Source: Corynebacterium propinquum DSM 44285 (lineage in GTDB: Bacteria > Actinomycetota > Actinomycetes > Mycobacteriales > Mycobacteriaceae). Taken from it: DNA of 64,000 nucleotides. Location: positions 1 through 64,000 of the forward strand of contig NZ_AQXC01000007.1 of NCBI RefSeq assembly GCF_000375525.1. Reading direction: 5' to 3'. Positions 16,042 through 26,053 of the stretch are shown in pieces (position 1 is the stretch's first letter; the number at the start of each line of letters is the position of its first letter). The notes under the pieces are model-generated. The model saw only the letters and a program-made list of their open reading frames with translations, made no database searches and had not been told where the DNA came from. The position numbers were made by a program, and so were the translations under genes.

Positions 16042-18282
16042 ATGGATAATTCTGGTTCTACCGTTCCGTACACCCCAGCACCCGCGCAGCCGCCACAGGC
16101 GAAGAAACACCCGGTCACCCGCAGTTTCCATGGCCGGGATTTTGTGGATAACTACGAGTGGTTGCGTGATAAAGAAGCAGAAGAAACGCTTGCTTATCTG
16201 AAGGCGGAAAACGCCTACACGGACGCGCAGACCGAACACCTCACCGGCCTGCGGGACAATATTTATTCCGAGATCACCTCGCGCATCAAACAAACCGACA
16301 TGTCCGTGCCCACCCGCGCGGGCGATTATTGGTACTACGGGCGCACTGAAGAGGGCAAAGACTACGGCTATTCCTGCCGCATCCCGGTCGAAGAAGGCAC
16401 TGACCCGTGGACTCCGCCGAGCATCCCGGACGACGGGCCGGTTCCCGGCGAAGAGATTGTGCTGGATCTGAACGCGCTGGCTGAAGGCCACGAATTTTTC
16501 TCCCTGGGTGCATCCACGGTGACCACCAGTGGGCGCTACCTGGCATATTCCGTCGACACCGCCGGCGACGAGCGCTTTCACCTGTACGTGAAAGACCTGC
16601 AGACCGGCGAGTATTTGCCCGATGAACTCACCGGCATCTTTTATGGCGCCAGTTGGGTAGGCGAGGACTACATTTTCTACCAGCGTGTCGACGAAGCCTG
16701 GCGCCCCGATACCGTGTGGCGTCACCGAATTGGCACCCCGCAGTCGGAAGACGTGCTGGTTTTCCAAGAAAAAGACGAGCGCTACAACGTCGGGGTCGGT
16801 GCCACGCGCTCCGAGAAGTACCTGATGATCATCACCTCGTCGAAGATTACCTCCGAGGTCTGGGTTTTGGACTACAACAACCCCGAAGGTGAATTTGAAT
16901 GCCTGTGGGCACGGGAACCAGGCGTGGAATACGAAGTTGATCACGCCGTGGTGGCAGGTGCGGATTATTGGATCGTCACGCACAACACCGCGGGCGCGAA
17001 CTTTGCCGTTTCCACCGTGCCGGTGCCCGAAGGCTGTGGTGCTGGTAACGGCGTTGGGACGGCGTCGGCAAGCGAAGAGACGGATGGTTCGGCCTCGGCA
17101 AGCGCCCTGCCTGGCCTGCGCGAATTGCCGGTTCTGCTCGCCCACGACGAGGAAGTGCGCCTCGAAGACGTCGACGCCTACCGCGACTTTTTGGTGCTTT
17201 CTTACCGGCGCGGCGCCATCCCACGCGCGGCAATCATGATGCTGGATTCGATCACCGATTCCACCGGCGACTGGGGCCGCTTTGAAGAAATCGAATTCGA
17301 CGAAGAACTGTTCACCGTCGGTGTCTCTGGTAACCCGGAATGGGACGCACCGATGATCCGCCTGGGCTATACCTCGTTCACGCAACCGGCGCACCTGTAT
17401 GATTACCGCCCCGCCACCGGCGTGTTCACGCTGCTGAAACGCCAAGAAGTCCTCGGCGGTTACGATGCCAGCAACTACACCGCCTACCGCTTGTGGACGA
17501 CCGCGCGCGACGGCACCGAGATCCCAGTCTCGATCATCCACCACGCAGACCTGGACACCACCACGCCGACCCCAACCTTGTTGTACGGCTATGGCTCGTA
17601 TGAATCCAGCACGGACCCGGGCTTTTCCATTTCCCGGCTGTCGCTGCTGGACCGCGGCATGATCTTTGCCATCGCGCACGTGCGCGGCGGCGGGGAAATG
17701 GGCCGTGGCTGGTATGACAATGGCAAGATGGATAAGAAGAAAAACACTTTCTTCGATTTCATTGACGTGGCCGACGACCTGGTGGCCCGCGGGCTTTCCG
17801 CCCCAGAGACGATGGTGGCCGAAGGTGGCTCGGCCGGTGGCATGCTCATGGGCGCGATCGCCAACATGGCCCCCGACCGTTTCGCCGGGATTGCTGCGAT
17901 CGTGCCGTTCGTCGACCCACTGACATCCATGCTGAAACCGGAGCTGCCGCTGACCGTCGTCGAATGGGATGAATGGGGCGATCCGTACCATGACCCGGAC
18001 TATTACGACTACATGGCCTCCTATGCGCCGTATGAGAACATCACGGACCAGCGATACCCGGATATCCTGGCGGTGACCTCGCTGAATGACACCCGCGTGT
18101 TGTACGTGGAACCGGCGAAGTGGATCGCGAAGCTGCGCGAGATTGCCGGTGGCGGCGAGTTTTTGCTGCAAACCGAGATGGCAGCTGGCCACGGGGGAGT
18201 CTCCGGGCGCTACGGCAAGTGGAAGCAGACCGCGTTCGAATACGCGTGGACGATCAACAAAGCCACCGGGATCACAGAATAA
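16042..18282 (+). CDS. ptrB: Oligopeptidase B-like S9 prolyl oligopeptidase family protease
   Basis: 746-residue cytoplasmic serine peptidase that cuts short peptides, probably after basic residues. An N-terminal beta-propeller (about 80-440) covers an alpha/beta-hydrolase domain (about 470-740). The nucleophile is Ser597 in EGGSAGGMLMG, with Asp683 in NDTRVLY and His717 in AAGHGG completing the triad. There is no signal peptide. An Ala/Ser/Gly-rich stretch at about 332-353 (17035-17105) interrupts the propeller and may be a loop insertion. The gene follows purC; oligopeptidase B genes also follow purC in mycobacteria. The stop is two bases before the start of the next gene, suggesting joint transcription. 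Confidence 0.92.
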   Translation: MDNSGSTVPYTPAPAQPPQAKKHPVTRSFHGRDFVDNYEWLRDKEAEETLAYLKAENAYTDAQTEHLTGLRDNIYSEITSRIKQTDMSVPTRAGDYWYYGRTEEGKDYGYSCRIPVEEGTDPWTPPSIPDDGPVPGEEIVLDLNALAEGHEFFSLGASTVTTSGRYLAYSVDTAGDERFHLYVKDLQTGEYLPDELTGIFYGASWVGEDYIFYQRVDEAWRPDTVWRHRIGTPQSEDVLVFQEKDERYNVGVGATRSEKYLMIITSSKITSEVWVLDYNNPEGEFECLWAREPGVEYEVDHAVVAGADYWIVTHNTAGANFAVSTVPVPEGCGAGNGVGTASASEETDGSASASALPGLRELPVLLAHDEEVRLEDVDAYRDFLVLSYRRGAIPRAAIMMLDSITDSTGDWGRFEEIEFDEELFTVGVSGNPEWDAPMIRLGYTSFTQPAHLYDYRPATGVFTLLKRQEVLGGYDASNYTAYRLWTTARDGTEIPVSIIHHADLDTTTPTPTLLYGYGSYESSTDPGFSISRLSLLDRGMIFAIAHVRGGGEMGRGWYDNGKMDKKKNTFFDFIDVADDLVARGLSAPETMVAEGGSAGGMLMGAIANMAPDRFAGIAAIVPFVDPLTSMLKPELPLTVVEWDEWGDPYHDPDYYDYMASYAPYENITDQRYPDILAVTSLNDTRVLYVEPAKWIAKLREIAGGGEFLLQTEMAAGHGGVSGRYGKWKQTAFEYAWTINKATGITE

Positions 18283-18284
18283 CT

Positions 18285-19616
18285 ATGCCCAACCACCCGT
18301 CGGGATCGCGCCCAGCCACATACCCAGCTACACGCCCAGCCACCCGTCGTGCGCGCCACCGCATTCCGGAAGCACCGAATACCGTGCTGCGCTGGTATCA
18401 CCACGCGCTGGGCCTGCTTTTCGGCCTGATTATCACGGTGATCACCGCAGGAAAACTCAACTCGAGCGACTGGGGCTCGCTGTGGATCGCCGGGCTATTG
18501 GTGCGCGATGGCAATCGTGAGCACCTGTACAACATCGATGAACGCGATTTCGCGCTACCGCAAGGCGAGGTGTGGTTTGAGACCATTGCCGCCTCGGATG
18601 TCTCGTCGTTTCCGCACCCATTCGTGCACGTTCCTTTCGTCGCCGATGTCATGAGCGTGGCCGTGCGCATCATGAGTTTTGATATCTCGGTGTTGCTGTT
18701 GACGGTGGCTTCCGGTTGGGCGCTGGTGGTGTTGTTGGCTTCCGCGTGGTTTTTCTGGTTTACAGAAGAAATCCCCATGGTTGTGCTGCTGGCGGGCATC
18801 CTGCTGGGCTGGGTCTCGGCCGCGTTTCAATCATCGCTGTATCTCGGGCAAACTAGCCCGCTGATTTTCGCCGGTGTCGCGTATGGGTTAGCAGCCGTCC
18901 AAGTGCACCCGGTGCGTGCCGGTCTAGCACTAGGGGTGGTGGCCTCGATCAAGCTGACCCCGGTGATCGTGGTGTTGATTTGTCTGTTTTTCCCACGCGC
19001 GCGCAAGGCTGGGTTGGTGGCAATGGCTGTAGGCATGGTCGCGGTCGCGTATTCCATCGTGATAGCCGGCTGGGATGTGTTTATGACGTGGCGCGAAACC
19101 TTACAAGAAATCAATGCTGCTGCATTGGTGGCCCCGGTTAATGGTGCTTTTGCGTCACAGATCAGCACCCATCTTGTCGACGACGACAGCTTGCTCGTTG
19201 CCATCATCAACGATCCACCTCTGGTCACCAGCCTGGTGCCACGCCTAGTCACCATCGTCCTAGTCGCTGTGGTGGTCTATGCCGCGTGGCGTTCGCACGA
19301 GCCGTGGAAAATTGCCACCGTGGGTATCTTTACGACGCTGACGGCTACCAGCGGCATCTTGTGGGACCACTACACGCTCATTGCGCTCATGCCGCTGCTG
19401 GGAGTAGTTGCTCGCGGGCAGGGCCGGATTATTTATGCTGCTCCGCTGCTGGCATTTTTTGCTTTCCCGCCGCTGGCAGCAAGTGATTCTGATCTGTGGT
19501 TCCCGTGGTCTGCGCTGATCATTCTGGTGGGTGCGGTGATTGCTTTGTGCGTCGCGGAATTACAGCGTGATGAACCGAAGCCGGAGCGCAGGCGTTGGCG
19601 GGCCAGTCTCCAGTGA
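18285..19616 (+). CDS. GT87-like polyprenol-phosphate glycosyltransferase, membrane protein
   Basis: About 443 residues from ATG 18285, two bases after the oligopeptidase stop. About ten hydrophobic segments are visible, starting with TVLRWYHHALGLLFGLIITV (about 29-48). An acidic periplasmic stretch follows the first segment (NIDERDFALPQGEVWFETIA). This resembles the DUF2029/GT87 alpha-mannosyltransferases of corynebacteria and mycobacteria, which extend lipoarabinomannan or related glycolipids from polyprenol-phosphate sugars. The N terminus has a curious Pro-Ala-Thr repeat (PATYPATRPATRR). An upstream in-frame start at 18120 would overlap the oligopeptidase heavily and is rejected. The family call is moderate and the exact sugar unknown. 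Confidence 0.7.
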   Translation: MPNHPSGSRPATYPATRPATRRARHRIPEAPNTVLRWYHHALGLLFGLIITVITAGKLNSSDWGSLWIAGLLVRDGNREHLYNIDERDFALPQGEVWFETIAASDVSSFPHPFVHVPFVADVMSVAVRIMSFDISVLLLTVASGWALVVLLASAWFFWFTEEIPMVVLLAGILLGWVSAAFQSSLYLGQTSPLIFAGVAYGLAAVQVHPVRAGLALGVVASIKLTPVIVVLICLFFPRARKAGLVAMAVGMVAVAYSIVIAGWDVFMTWRETLQEINAAALVAPVNGAFASQISTHLVDDDSLLVAIINDPPLVTSLVPRLVTIVLVAVVVYAAWRSHEPWKIATVGIFTTLTATSGILWDHYTLIALMPLLGVVARGQGRIIYAAPLLAFFAFPPLAASDSDLWFPWSALIILVGAVIALCVAELQRDEPKPERRRWRASLQ

Positions 19617-19706
19617 TTTGTGTGTTCACGCTAGACTGGCAACGAAAACGGTGGCACGCCCACACGCCGTGGCACGCCCACACTCCGAGTCGCTAAAGGA
19701 AGTGCA

Positions 19707-19988
19707 ATGCCCAGAGTCGTAGTCAATGTCATGCCCAAGCCCGAGATCCTCGACCCGCAAGGCAAAGCCGTGTTGCAGGCCCTGGGCCGCATCGGTGTGA
19801 CGGGTGCCAGCCAGGTGCGCCAGGGTAAGCGTTTTGAACTCGATGTCGACGAGACCGTTACCGAAACCGAAATCCAGGCTGTGGCAGAAAAACTCCTGGC
19901 CAACACGGTAATTGAAGATTTTGAGATCGTCATCGAAGAACGCGACGTTGCGCAGGACGATGCGAATAACACCCGGGGTGAGCGTTAA
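19707..19988 (+). CDS. purS: FGAM synthase subunit PurS
   Basis: 93-residue structural subunit of the three-part formylglycinamidine ribonucleotide synthase, needed to bridge PurQ and PurL. It begins [20 protein letters not shown], the PurS signature, and has [14 protein letters not shown] in the middle. The ribosome binding site AAAGGA sits seven bases before the ATG. It overlaps purQ (TAATG), and purL follows. Repeats of GGCACGCCCACAC occur just upstream (about 19651-19682). Confidence 0.95.
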   Translation: MPRVVVNVMPKPEILDPQGKAVLQALGRIGVTGASQVRQGKRFELDVDETVTETEIQAVAEKLLANTVIEDFEIVIEERDVAQDDANNTRGER

Positions 19989-20668
19989 TGAGCCCAACCA
20001 TCGGTGTCATTACCTTCCCGGGTTCGCTTGATGACGTCGACGCTGCCCGCGCTGCCCGCTTAGCCGGTGCCAACGTGGTGGAGCTGTGGCACGACGACAA
20101 CAGCCTGCACAACGTCGACGGCGTCATCGTCCCAGGTGGATTCAGCTACGGCGACTACCTACGTTCTGGCGCGATTTCTGCGTTGTCGCCAGTCATGCAG
20201 GCCGTGATCCCAGCCGCGCGCGAAGGCATGCCGACGCTCGGTATCTGCAACGGCTTTCAGATTCTGACCGAATCTGGCTTGCTGCCAGGCGCGCTGACCC
20301 GCAACCAGCACCTGCACTTCCACTGCGTGGACACCTACCTGGAAGTAGCGAACGCTAATACTGCGTGGACGAGCGAATACGAGCAGGGGCAGAAGATCCT
20401 GATCCCAGCCAAGCACGGCGAAGGCCGCTTCCAAGCCGACGCTGCCACCATTGAGCAGTTGGAAGAAGAAGGCCGCGTCGTCTTCCGCTACACCGACAAC
20501 TTCAACGGCTCGATTAACTCCATTGCGGGCATCACCAATGAGGCCGGCAACGTCGTCGGCTTGATGCCGCACCCGGAGCATGCTGTTGAAGCTTTGACTG
20601 GGCCTTCTGTCGACGGCCTGGGCATTTTCCGTTCCGCACTCAACGCTTTGAGCGCCGAGAAGCTCTAA
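19988..20668 (+). CDS. purQ: FGAM synthase glutamine amidotransferase subunit PurQ
   Basis: 226-residue class I glutamine amidotransferase that supplies ammonia to PurL. The nucleophile is Cys87 in [10 protein letters not shown]. The His-Glu pair lies in [11 protein letters not shown] (about 200-210), and the oxyanion loop in [12 protein letters not shown] (about 48-59). Its start codon overlaps the purS stop, and purL starts 12 bases after its stop with AAGGAGA as ribosome binding site. It is normal in length and complete. Confidence 0.97.
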   Translation: MSPTIGVITFPGSLDDVDAARAARLAGANVVELWHDDNSLHNVDGVIVPGGFSYGDYLRSGAISALSPVMQAVIPAAREGMPTLGICNGFQILTESGLLPGALTRNQHLHFHCVDTYLEVANANTAWTSEYEQGQKILIPAKHGEGRFQADAATIEQLEEEGRVVFRYTDNFNGSINSIAGITNEAGNVVGLMPHPEHAVEALTGPSVDGLGIFRSALNALSAEKL

Positions 20669-20680
20669 GGAGATACACCC

Positions 20681-22987
20681 ATGGCTCACGTCGCCAATGA
20701 CGCTGCTGCGAAAAAAGTCGCCAACGATACCGTCGAACAAGCCCAGCTCAACCCTGACCAGGAACAACCCTATGCCGCACTGGGGCTAAAAGACGACGAA
20801 TACGCGCGCATTAAAGAAATCCTCGGCCGTCGCCCCACCGATGCCGAGCTGACCATGTATTCGGTCATGTGGTCGGAGCACTGCTCGTATAAATCCTCCA
20901 AGGCGCACCTGCGCTACTTCGGTGAGACCATGACCGAGCAGATGTCGGAAAAGATCCTCGCCGGTATTGGCGAAAACGCCGGTGTGGTGGATATCGGGGA
21001 CGGTAACGCGGTGACCTTCCGCGTGGAATCCCACAATCACCCGTCGTATGTGGAGCCGTACCAGGGCGCTGCGACCGGTGTCGGCGGCATCGTCCGCGAC
21101 ATCATGGCGATGGGCGCACGCCCGATTGCCGTGATGGACCAGCTGCGTTTTGGCCCTGCAGAAGCACCGGATACCTCCCGCGTGTTGCCTGGCGTGGTGC
21201 ATGGCATCGGCGGTTATGGCAATTCTTTGGGCTTGCCGAATATCGGTGGCGAGACCGTCTTTGATGAATCCTATGCGGCCAACCCGCTGGTCAACGCGCT
21301 GTGCGTCGGCAAGCTGAAGGTGGAAGACCTGAAGTTGGCTTTCGCTTCCGGCAAGGGCAACAAGGTGATGCTGTTTGGTTCGCGCACCGGCCTGGATGGC
21401 ATCGGTGGCGTGTCCGTGCTGGCTTCGGAATCCTTCGACGATGGCGCAGAGCGCAAGCTGCCTGCCGTGCAGGTCGGCGACCCGTTTGCAGAAAAAGTGT
21501 TGATCGAATGCTGCCTGGAGCTTTACCACGCGGGCACCGTCGTCGGCATCCAAGACTTGGGCGGTGCGGGCCTGGCCTGTGCTACCTCTGAGCTGGCCGC
21601 TGCCGGTGACGGCGGCATGGAAGTCAACCTGGATGCGGTGCCGCTGCGCGCAGAAAACATGACTGCCGCAGAGATCCTGGCCTCGGAATCCCAGGAGCGC
21701 ATGTGCGCGGTCGTGGCACCAGAAAACGTGGAGCGCTTCCGCGAAATTTGTGCGAAGTGGGATGTCACCTGTGCCGAAATCGGCGAGGTTGTCGACGGCA
21801 AGCACCTGGTGATCCGCCACGGTGGCGAGGTTGTCGTGGATGCTCCGGCTTATACCATGGCCGATGAAGGTCCGGTGTACGAGCGCCCATATGCCCGCCC
21901 GGAATGGCAGGATGAGCTGCAGCAGTTCCGCGGCGTCGACAAGCCAGCCGGTGCCGACTTGTTGGCGGCCTGGAAGAAGATGCTGGCCTCACCAGCGTTG
22001 TGCTCGCGCGATTTCATCACCGAGCAATACGACCGTTACGTGCGAGGCAACACCGTGGATGCATTGCACTCGGATGCTGGCGTGTTGCGCATCGACGAAG
22101 ACACCCACCGCGGCGTGGCCGTGTCCGCGGACTGCTCCGGCCGCTACACCAAGCTGGACCCGAACATGGGCGCGCGCCTGGCGCTGGCGGAGGCCTACCG
22201 CAACGTCGTGGCCAAGGGTGCCACGCCGGTAGCGATCACCAACTGCCTGAACTTTGGTTCCCCAGAAAACACCGATGTGATGTGGCAGTTCCGCGAGGCC
22301 GTGCACGGTCTTGCCGACGGCGCCGTGGAGCTGAAGCTGCCAGTATCCGGCGGCAACGTCTCCTTCTACAACCAGACCGGCGAGGAACCCATCTTGCCAA
22401 CACCCGTGGTGGGCGTACTTGGCGTGTTTGACGACGTGCGCAAGGCGATTGGGCACCGTCCGGAAGCCGGCCAGAAGCTGGTGCTGCTGGGCGCGACCAA
22501 GGAAGAATTCGGCGGTTCCATCTGGCAGCAGGTCACCGGTGCTGGTTTGAACGGCCTGCCACCGCAGGTGGATTTGGCTAATGAAGAGCGCCTGGCTGCC
22601 GTGCTGAGCGCTGGCGAAGCTGCTGGTATCACCGCAGCACACGATCTGTCCGAAGGCGGATTGGGCCAGTCGCTGGCCGAGATGTGCTTCGATGGCGGCG
22701 TCGGCGCGCAGGTGGACTTGTCTGCCGTACACGCTGATGCCACCACGGCTCTGTTCTCGGAGTCGGCCTCGCGCATCCTGGTAGCCACCAACGATGTGGA
22801 GGCCACCCTGGCAGCGGCCAAGCAGGCAGGCGTTCCGGCTGCGGAAATCGGTGCCACTACCGAAGAGCGCACCATCAAGGTCGCCGAAGGCGTGAGCGTC
22901 GGTGTCGACGAGTTGCGCGAAGTCTGGGCGGCTACGCTGCCTGGTTTGTTTGGTAATGCCACCGGGGCAAACTCTGTTCTTGACTAA
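20681..22987 (+). CDS. purL: FGAM synthase large subunit PurL
   Basis: 768-residue synthase subunit of the small-PurL type found together with PurS and PurQ. It converts FGAR to FGAM with ATP and ammonia. Motifs in order are [15 protein letters not shown] (about 60-74), [23 protein letters not shown] (two parts, about 111-133), ATP-site glycine-rich segments, and a second AIRS-like half with SADCSGRY and [13 protein letters not shown] (about 552-564). The length is normal and no damage is seen. Two copies of the dispersed CGTCGGCAAG motif lie within it (21304 and 22310). Confidence 0.97.
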   Translation: MAHVANDAAAKKVANDTVEQAQLNPDQEQPYAALGLKDDEYARIKEILGRRPTDAELTMYSVMWSEHCSYKSSKAHLRYFGETMTEQMSEKILAGIGENAGVVDIGDGNAVTFRVESHNHPSYVEPYQGAATGVGGIVRDIMAMGARPIAVMDQLRFGPAEAPDTSRVLPGVVHGIGGYGNSLGLPNIGGETVFDESYAANPLVNALCVGKLKVEDLKLAFASGKGNKVMLFGSRTGLDGIGGVSVLASESFDDGAERKLPAVQVGDPFAEKVLIECCLELYHAGTVVGIQDLGGAGLACATSELAAAGDGGMEVNLDAVPLRAENMTAAEILASESQERMCAVVAPENVERFREICAKWDVTCAEIGEVVDGKHLVIRHGGEVVVDAPAYTMADEGPVYERPYARPEWQDELQQFRGVDKPAGADLLAAWKKMLASPALCSRDFITEQYDRYVRGNTVDALHSDAGVLRIDEDTHRGVAVSADCSGRYTKLDPNMGARLALAEAYRNVVAKGATPVAITNCLNFGSPENTDVMWQFREAVHGLADGAVELKLPVSGGNVSFYNQTGEEPILPTPVVGVLGVFDDVRKAIGHRPEAGQKLVLLGATKEEFGGSIWQQVTGAGLNGLPPQVDLANEERLAAVLSAGEAAGITAAHDLSEGGLGQSLAEMCFDGGVGAQVDLSAVHADATTALFSESASRILVATNDVEATLAAAKQAGVPAAEIGATTEERTIKVAEGVSVGVDELREVWAATLPGLFGNATGANSVLD

Positions 22988-23096
22988 GAGCTAGCGCTCC
23001 GCATTACATTAGAGCTCGGCATTCCCGCCACGGATTGTGTTCTGCAGAAACTGTGTGGACCTTCCGCGGCGGGATTTTCCTCGTCTCAAACTCGTC

Positions 23097-23102
23097 TAAA
23101 AT
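23097..23102 (+). promoter_or_regulatory. -10 element of the PAQR-family gene, leaderless GTG start
   Basis: TAAAAT ends seven bases before GTG 23110. The AAGGGG between them is too close to the GTG to act as a usual ribosome binding site, so a leaderless start is likely. Confidence 0.5.
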
Positions 23103-23109
23103 AAGGGGC

Positions 23110-23874
23110 GTGAAAAACAATGCCTCGTCTGTCTCGCACGCTGTGAACCAGGACGGCCATGACCGGGGAAATCAAGACTGGCAAAGCCATGACCGGGAAG
23201 GCCTGGTCCAGCGCACTTTCTTCATGGTTGATCGTGGCCCACGCCCGGCCACCCGAGGTTGGTTCCATTCTGCGGCGGCCATCCTTATGCTGGCTGCCGC
23301 TAGTGTGCTCACGACGTTTTCGTGGATGCGCTTGGAATGGTGGCAAGCCCTCGGCGTTACCGTCTATGGCTGCGGTTTGATCGCGCTGTTTGCGGTCTCT
23401 GCGCTGTATCACCGCATTCCGTGGGGTAGGCAGAAAACTGTGCAGGCTTGGCGTCGGGCTGATCACGCCATGATCGCGGTGTTCATTGCCTCGACTTACA
23501 CCCCGTTTTGCCTGATTGTGTTGCCGCAGTCGTGGTGGCTTTTGGCCATCGTCTGGGGCGGTGCGATTACCAGTGCGGTGATGAAATTCTTCTGGCTTTC
23601 CCGTCCACGCTGGGTTGATGTGGCTATTTATGTGACCTTGGGTTGGTTGATTGTGCCGCTGGTATCTGAATTGTGGACCAACGCCGGACCTGCCGTGGTG
23701 TGGCTGCTCTTGGCTGGTGGCGTGGTGTATACCGTCGGCGCGGTGGCTTATGGTTTGAAATGGCCGGGCCGTAACGCACGGATTTATGGCTATCACGAGC
23801 ACTTCCATACGGCGACGATCATCGCGGCGATTTTCCACCTGGTGGCGGTGTGGATCATCGTGGCCAGTGCGTAG
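23110..23874 (+). CDS. PAQR / hemolysin III family membrane protein
   Basis: About 254 residues from GTG 23110, with seven hydrophobic segments after a polar N terminus of about 55 residues. The PAQR metal-site residues are visible: SALYHRIPWG with its Ser and His, RADHAMI with Asp-His, and HEHFHTATIIAAIFH near the C terminus. Bacterial members (YqfA/TrhA/hemolysin III) affect membrane energetics and lipid homeostasis; hemolytic activity is not implied. It lies between purL and the sterol-carrier-like gene on the same strand. A longer in-frame start at 23035 would run through the presumed promoter. Confidence 0.85.
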   Translation: MKNNASSVSHAVNQDGHDRGNQDWQSHDREGLVQRTFFMVDRGPRPATRGWFHSAAAILMLAAASVLTTFSWMRLEWWQALGVTVYGCGLIALFAVSALYHRIPWGRQKTVQAWRRADHAMIAVFIASTYTPFCLIVLPQSWWLLAIVWGGAITSAVMKFFWLSRPRWVDVAIYVTLGWLIVPLVSELWTNAGPAVVWLLLAGGVVYTVGAVAYGLKWPGRNARIYGYHEHFHTATIIAAIFHLVAVWIIVASA

Positions 23875-23958
23875 CCCTGAAAAGGACATGGGCTTTCCCG
23901 AAGACTGGCAGTTATTGCCAGTGTGGAGCTCTTAAAAAAGATTTTGAGGTCAAACTCT

Positions 23959-24360
23959 GTGAAAAAACCTGACCCTGCCAAAGCTCGCGCGGCAGTCCTC
24001 GCTATTGCGGATTGGATCGCAGCCGATTCCCCCGAGGGTGCACGTGCGGCCGGCATTGCGCAACCGAGTCGTTCTCAGCTTGCCGACGCCGTGCGCTACA
24101 CCGCGCGTCTACTCGCCGCCGATGCGCCCGGGCATAGCGTCGAACTGCGGGTACCACCGTTTGTGGCGGTGCAGTGTATTGAGGGCCCCCGGCATACTAG
24201 GGGAGTGCCGCCCAATGTGGTGGAAGCCAGCCCGCATGCCTGGTTGCGTTTGGCCACAGGCCACGGCAGCTGGGATGCGCTGGTGGCTCAGGCAGACACG
24301 ACGGCGTCGGGTACGCGGGCCGGTGAAATCGCGCAGTGGATGCCCATCATCAGGCTCTAG
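23959..24360 (+). CDS. Sterol carrier protein-like (SCP family) small protein
   Basis: About 133 residues from GTG 23959, with GAGG at 23945-23948 as a plausible ribosome binding site. An in-frame GTG at 23923 would add 12 residues. It resembles a small actinobacterial family annotated as sterol carrier, which also sits just before purF in mycobacteria. Features are KPDPAKARAAVLAIADWI, LADAVRYTARLLA, VPPFVAVQCIEGPRHTRG and an end with IAQWMPIIRL. No catalytic motif is recognised. Lipid binding is an inference from the family name only. Its place next to purF is conserved and may hint at a link to purine synthesis. Confidence 0.65.
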   Translation: MKKPDPAKARAAVLAIADWIAADSPEGARAAGIAQPSRSQLADAVRYTARLLAADAPGHSVELRVPPFVAVQCIEGPRHTRGVPPNVVEASPHAWLRLATGHGSWDALVAQADTTASGTRAGEIAQWMPIIRL

Positions 24361-24461
24361 ACAGGCTCTAGCCAGGTTTTAGTGCGGCGCTAGCTGGGAG
24401 CTAGGTGAGCTCGAGGTAGGCGCGTAAAAAATGCTTGTTAGCGGTTTATAGCGCCAACCGT

Positions 24462-24467
24462 TATGAT
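24462..24467 (+). promoter_or_regulatory. -10 element of purF, leaderless GTG start
   Basis: TATGAT ends seven bases before GTG 24475, with no ribosome binding site between. The alternative ATGs at 24463 and 24466 fall inside this hexamer, which is why GTG 24475 is preferred. Confidence 0.55.
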
Positions 24468-24474
24468 GAACTGC

Positions 24475-25986
24475 GTGGTAGCCAACACGTTTACTGACCA
24501 TGCTGAGCACAATGATTTCGACGATCACGGCGAAACCGAACCACGCGAAGAATGCGGCGTATTCGGAGTATGGGCGCCGGGCCAAGAAGTCTCGAAGCTA
24601 ACCTACTTTGGCCTCTACGCCATCCAGCACCGTGGCCAAGAAGCCGCTGGTATGGCCGTCGGTGGGGAAGATGGCTTGCTCGTGTTTAAAGACATGGGCT
24701 TGGTCTCGAATGTTTTTGATGAATCCTTGCTTGAATCATTGCAGGGCGATGTTGCTATCGGGCACAACCGTTATTCCACGGCCGGTGGCAAGGAATGGGC
24801 CAACGTGCAGCCGATGTTCGGCACTTCCAAGCACGGCCAAGATGTCGCATTGGCTCACAACGGCAACCTCACTAATTATTTGGAACTGCGCAGCATGGCC
24901 GAAGAGCGCGGATTGATTACCGAGGGCGATACGTCTTCGGATACTGCCGTGATGTCCGCTCTGCTTGCCGACGGCGTCGGTGACGATAATTCCATTTTGG
25001 ATTCCGCTGCGCGCCTGTTGCCACATGTGCAGGGCGCGTTTTCGTTGACGTTTACCGATGGCAATACTCTCTATGCGGCGCGTGATCCGCATGGTGTACG
25101 CCCGTTGGTGCTGGGGCGCCTGGAGCGCGGCTGGGTCGTGGCTTCAGAAACGTGTGCATTAGATATTGTTGGCGCGCAATTCATCCGCGAAATTGAGCCG
25201 GGTGAGTTGATCGCGATTGACGAAGCCGGCTTGCGTACCCAACGTTTCGCAGAAACCAAGCACAAGGGCTGTGTGTTCGAATACGTCTACTTGGCGCGCC
25301 CGGATTCCACGATTCGGGGCCGTAATGTGAACGCGACGCGCCTGGAGATCGGCAAACGCCTGGCACAGACGCATCCTGCCGACGGTGATTTGGTGATTCC
25401 GGTACCAGAATCCGGCACCCCGGCCGCGGTGGGCTATGCCCGGGAATCCGGCATCCCGTTTGGTCAGGGTTTGGTGAAAAACGCCTATGTGCAGCGTACT
25501 TTCATTCAGCCAACGCAGACTTTGCGCCAGTTGGGCATTCGGTTGAAGCTGAATCCGCTGCGTGAAGTCATCGAAGGCCAGCGTCTTGTAGTTGTGGATG
25601 ACTCGATTGTGCGCGGTAATACCCAGCGCGCGCTGATCAAGATGTTGCGGGAAGCCGGCGCGGCGGAGGTCCACGTGCGTATCGCCTCGCCGCCGGTGAA
25701 GTGGCCATGCTTCTACGGCATTGACTTCGCCACTCCTGCGGAACTGATTGCGAATATCGGCGGTGATGATTCCCTGGAAGGCATGACAGAAACCATCCGC
25801 AACGCCATCGGCGCGGATACATTGGGCTTTGTCTCTATTGATGAGATGGTTGCTGCCACCGAGCAGCCAGCAAATCAGCTGTGCACCGCGTGCTTTGATG
25901 GGAACTATCCCTTGGGCTTGCCAGAGGGCAACTCGAATGCCGACGCCGTGCGTACGCTGCTCAACAGCGCTGAGAGTGCTGAGTAG
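24475..25986 (+). CDS. purF: Amidophosphoribosyltransferase
   Basis: About 503 residues. It makes phosphoribosylamine from PRPP and glutamine, the first committed purine step. A propeptide of about 25 residues (rich in Asp, Glu and His) precedes the N-terminal nucleophile Cys26 in EECGVFGVW and should be removed during maturation. The glutaminase domain contains GHNRYSTAGG and LAHNGNLTN. The phosphoribosyltransferase domain has the PRPP loop VVVDDSIVRGNT (about 361-372). The iron-sulfur-type cysteines CFYGIDF and QLCTACFDGNYP near the C terminus suggest the Fe-S class, as in Bacillus. purM follows after 67 bases. Confidence 0.96.
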   Translation: MVANTFTDHAEHNDFDDHGETEPREECGVFGVWAPGQEVSKLTYFGLYAIQHRGQEAAGMAVGGEDGLLVFKDMGLVSNVFDESLLESLQGDVAIGHNRYSTAGGKEWANVQPMFGTSKHGQDVALAHNGNLTNYLELRSMAEERGLITEGDTSSDTAVMSALLADGVGDDNSILDSAARLLPHVQGAFSLTFTDGNTLYAARDPHGVRPLVLGRLERGWVVASETCALDIVGAQFIREIEPGELIAIDEAGLRTQRFAETKHKGCVFEYVYLARPDSTIRGRNVNATRLEIGKRLAQTHPADGDLVIPVPESGTPAAVGYARESGIPFGQGLVKNAYVQRTFIQPTQTLRQLGIRLKLNPLREVIEGQRLVVVDDSIVRGNTQRALIKMLREAGAAEVHVRIASPPVKWPCFYGIDFATPAELIANIGGDDSLEGMTETIRNAIGADTLGFVSIDEMVAATEQPANQLCTACFDGNYPLGLPEGNSNADAVRTLLNSAESAE

Positions 25987-26053
25987 CCAGACTGTTTGCT
26001 GCGGCGCTGCATTGCTCCGCAGAATACACCCAATAAAAGGATAGATTGAGATT

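Noticed and set aside
16030-18192. 720-residue open frame on the minus strand opposite the oligopeptidase gene
   Set aside because: The plus-strand gene has a full catalytic triad. The antisense frame has no family features and no ribosome binding site; it comes from GC-rich third positions.
20786-21820. Long minus-strand frame inside purL
   Set aside because: It is composition-driven, with no recognisable domain, and purL is complete on the plus strand.
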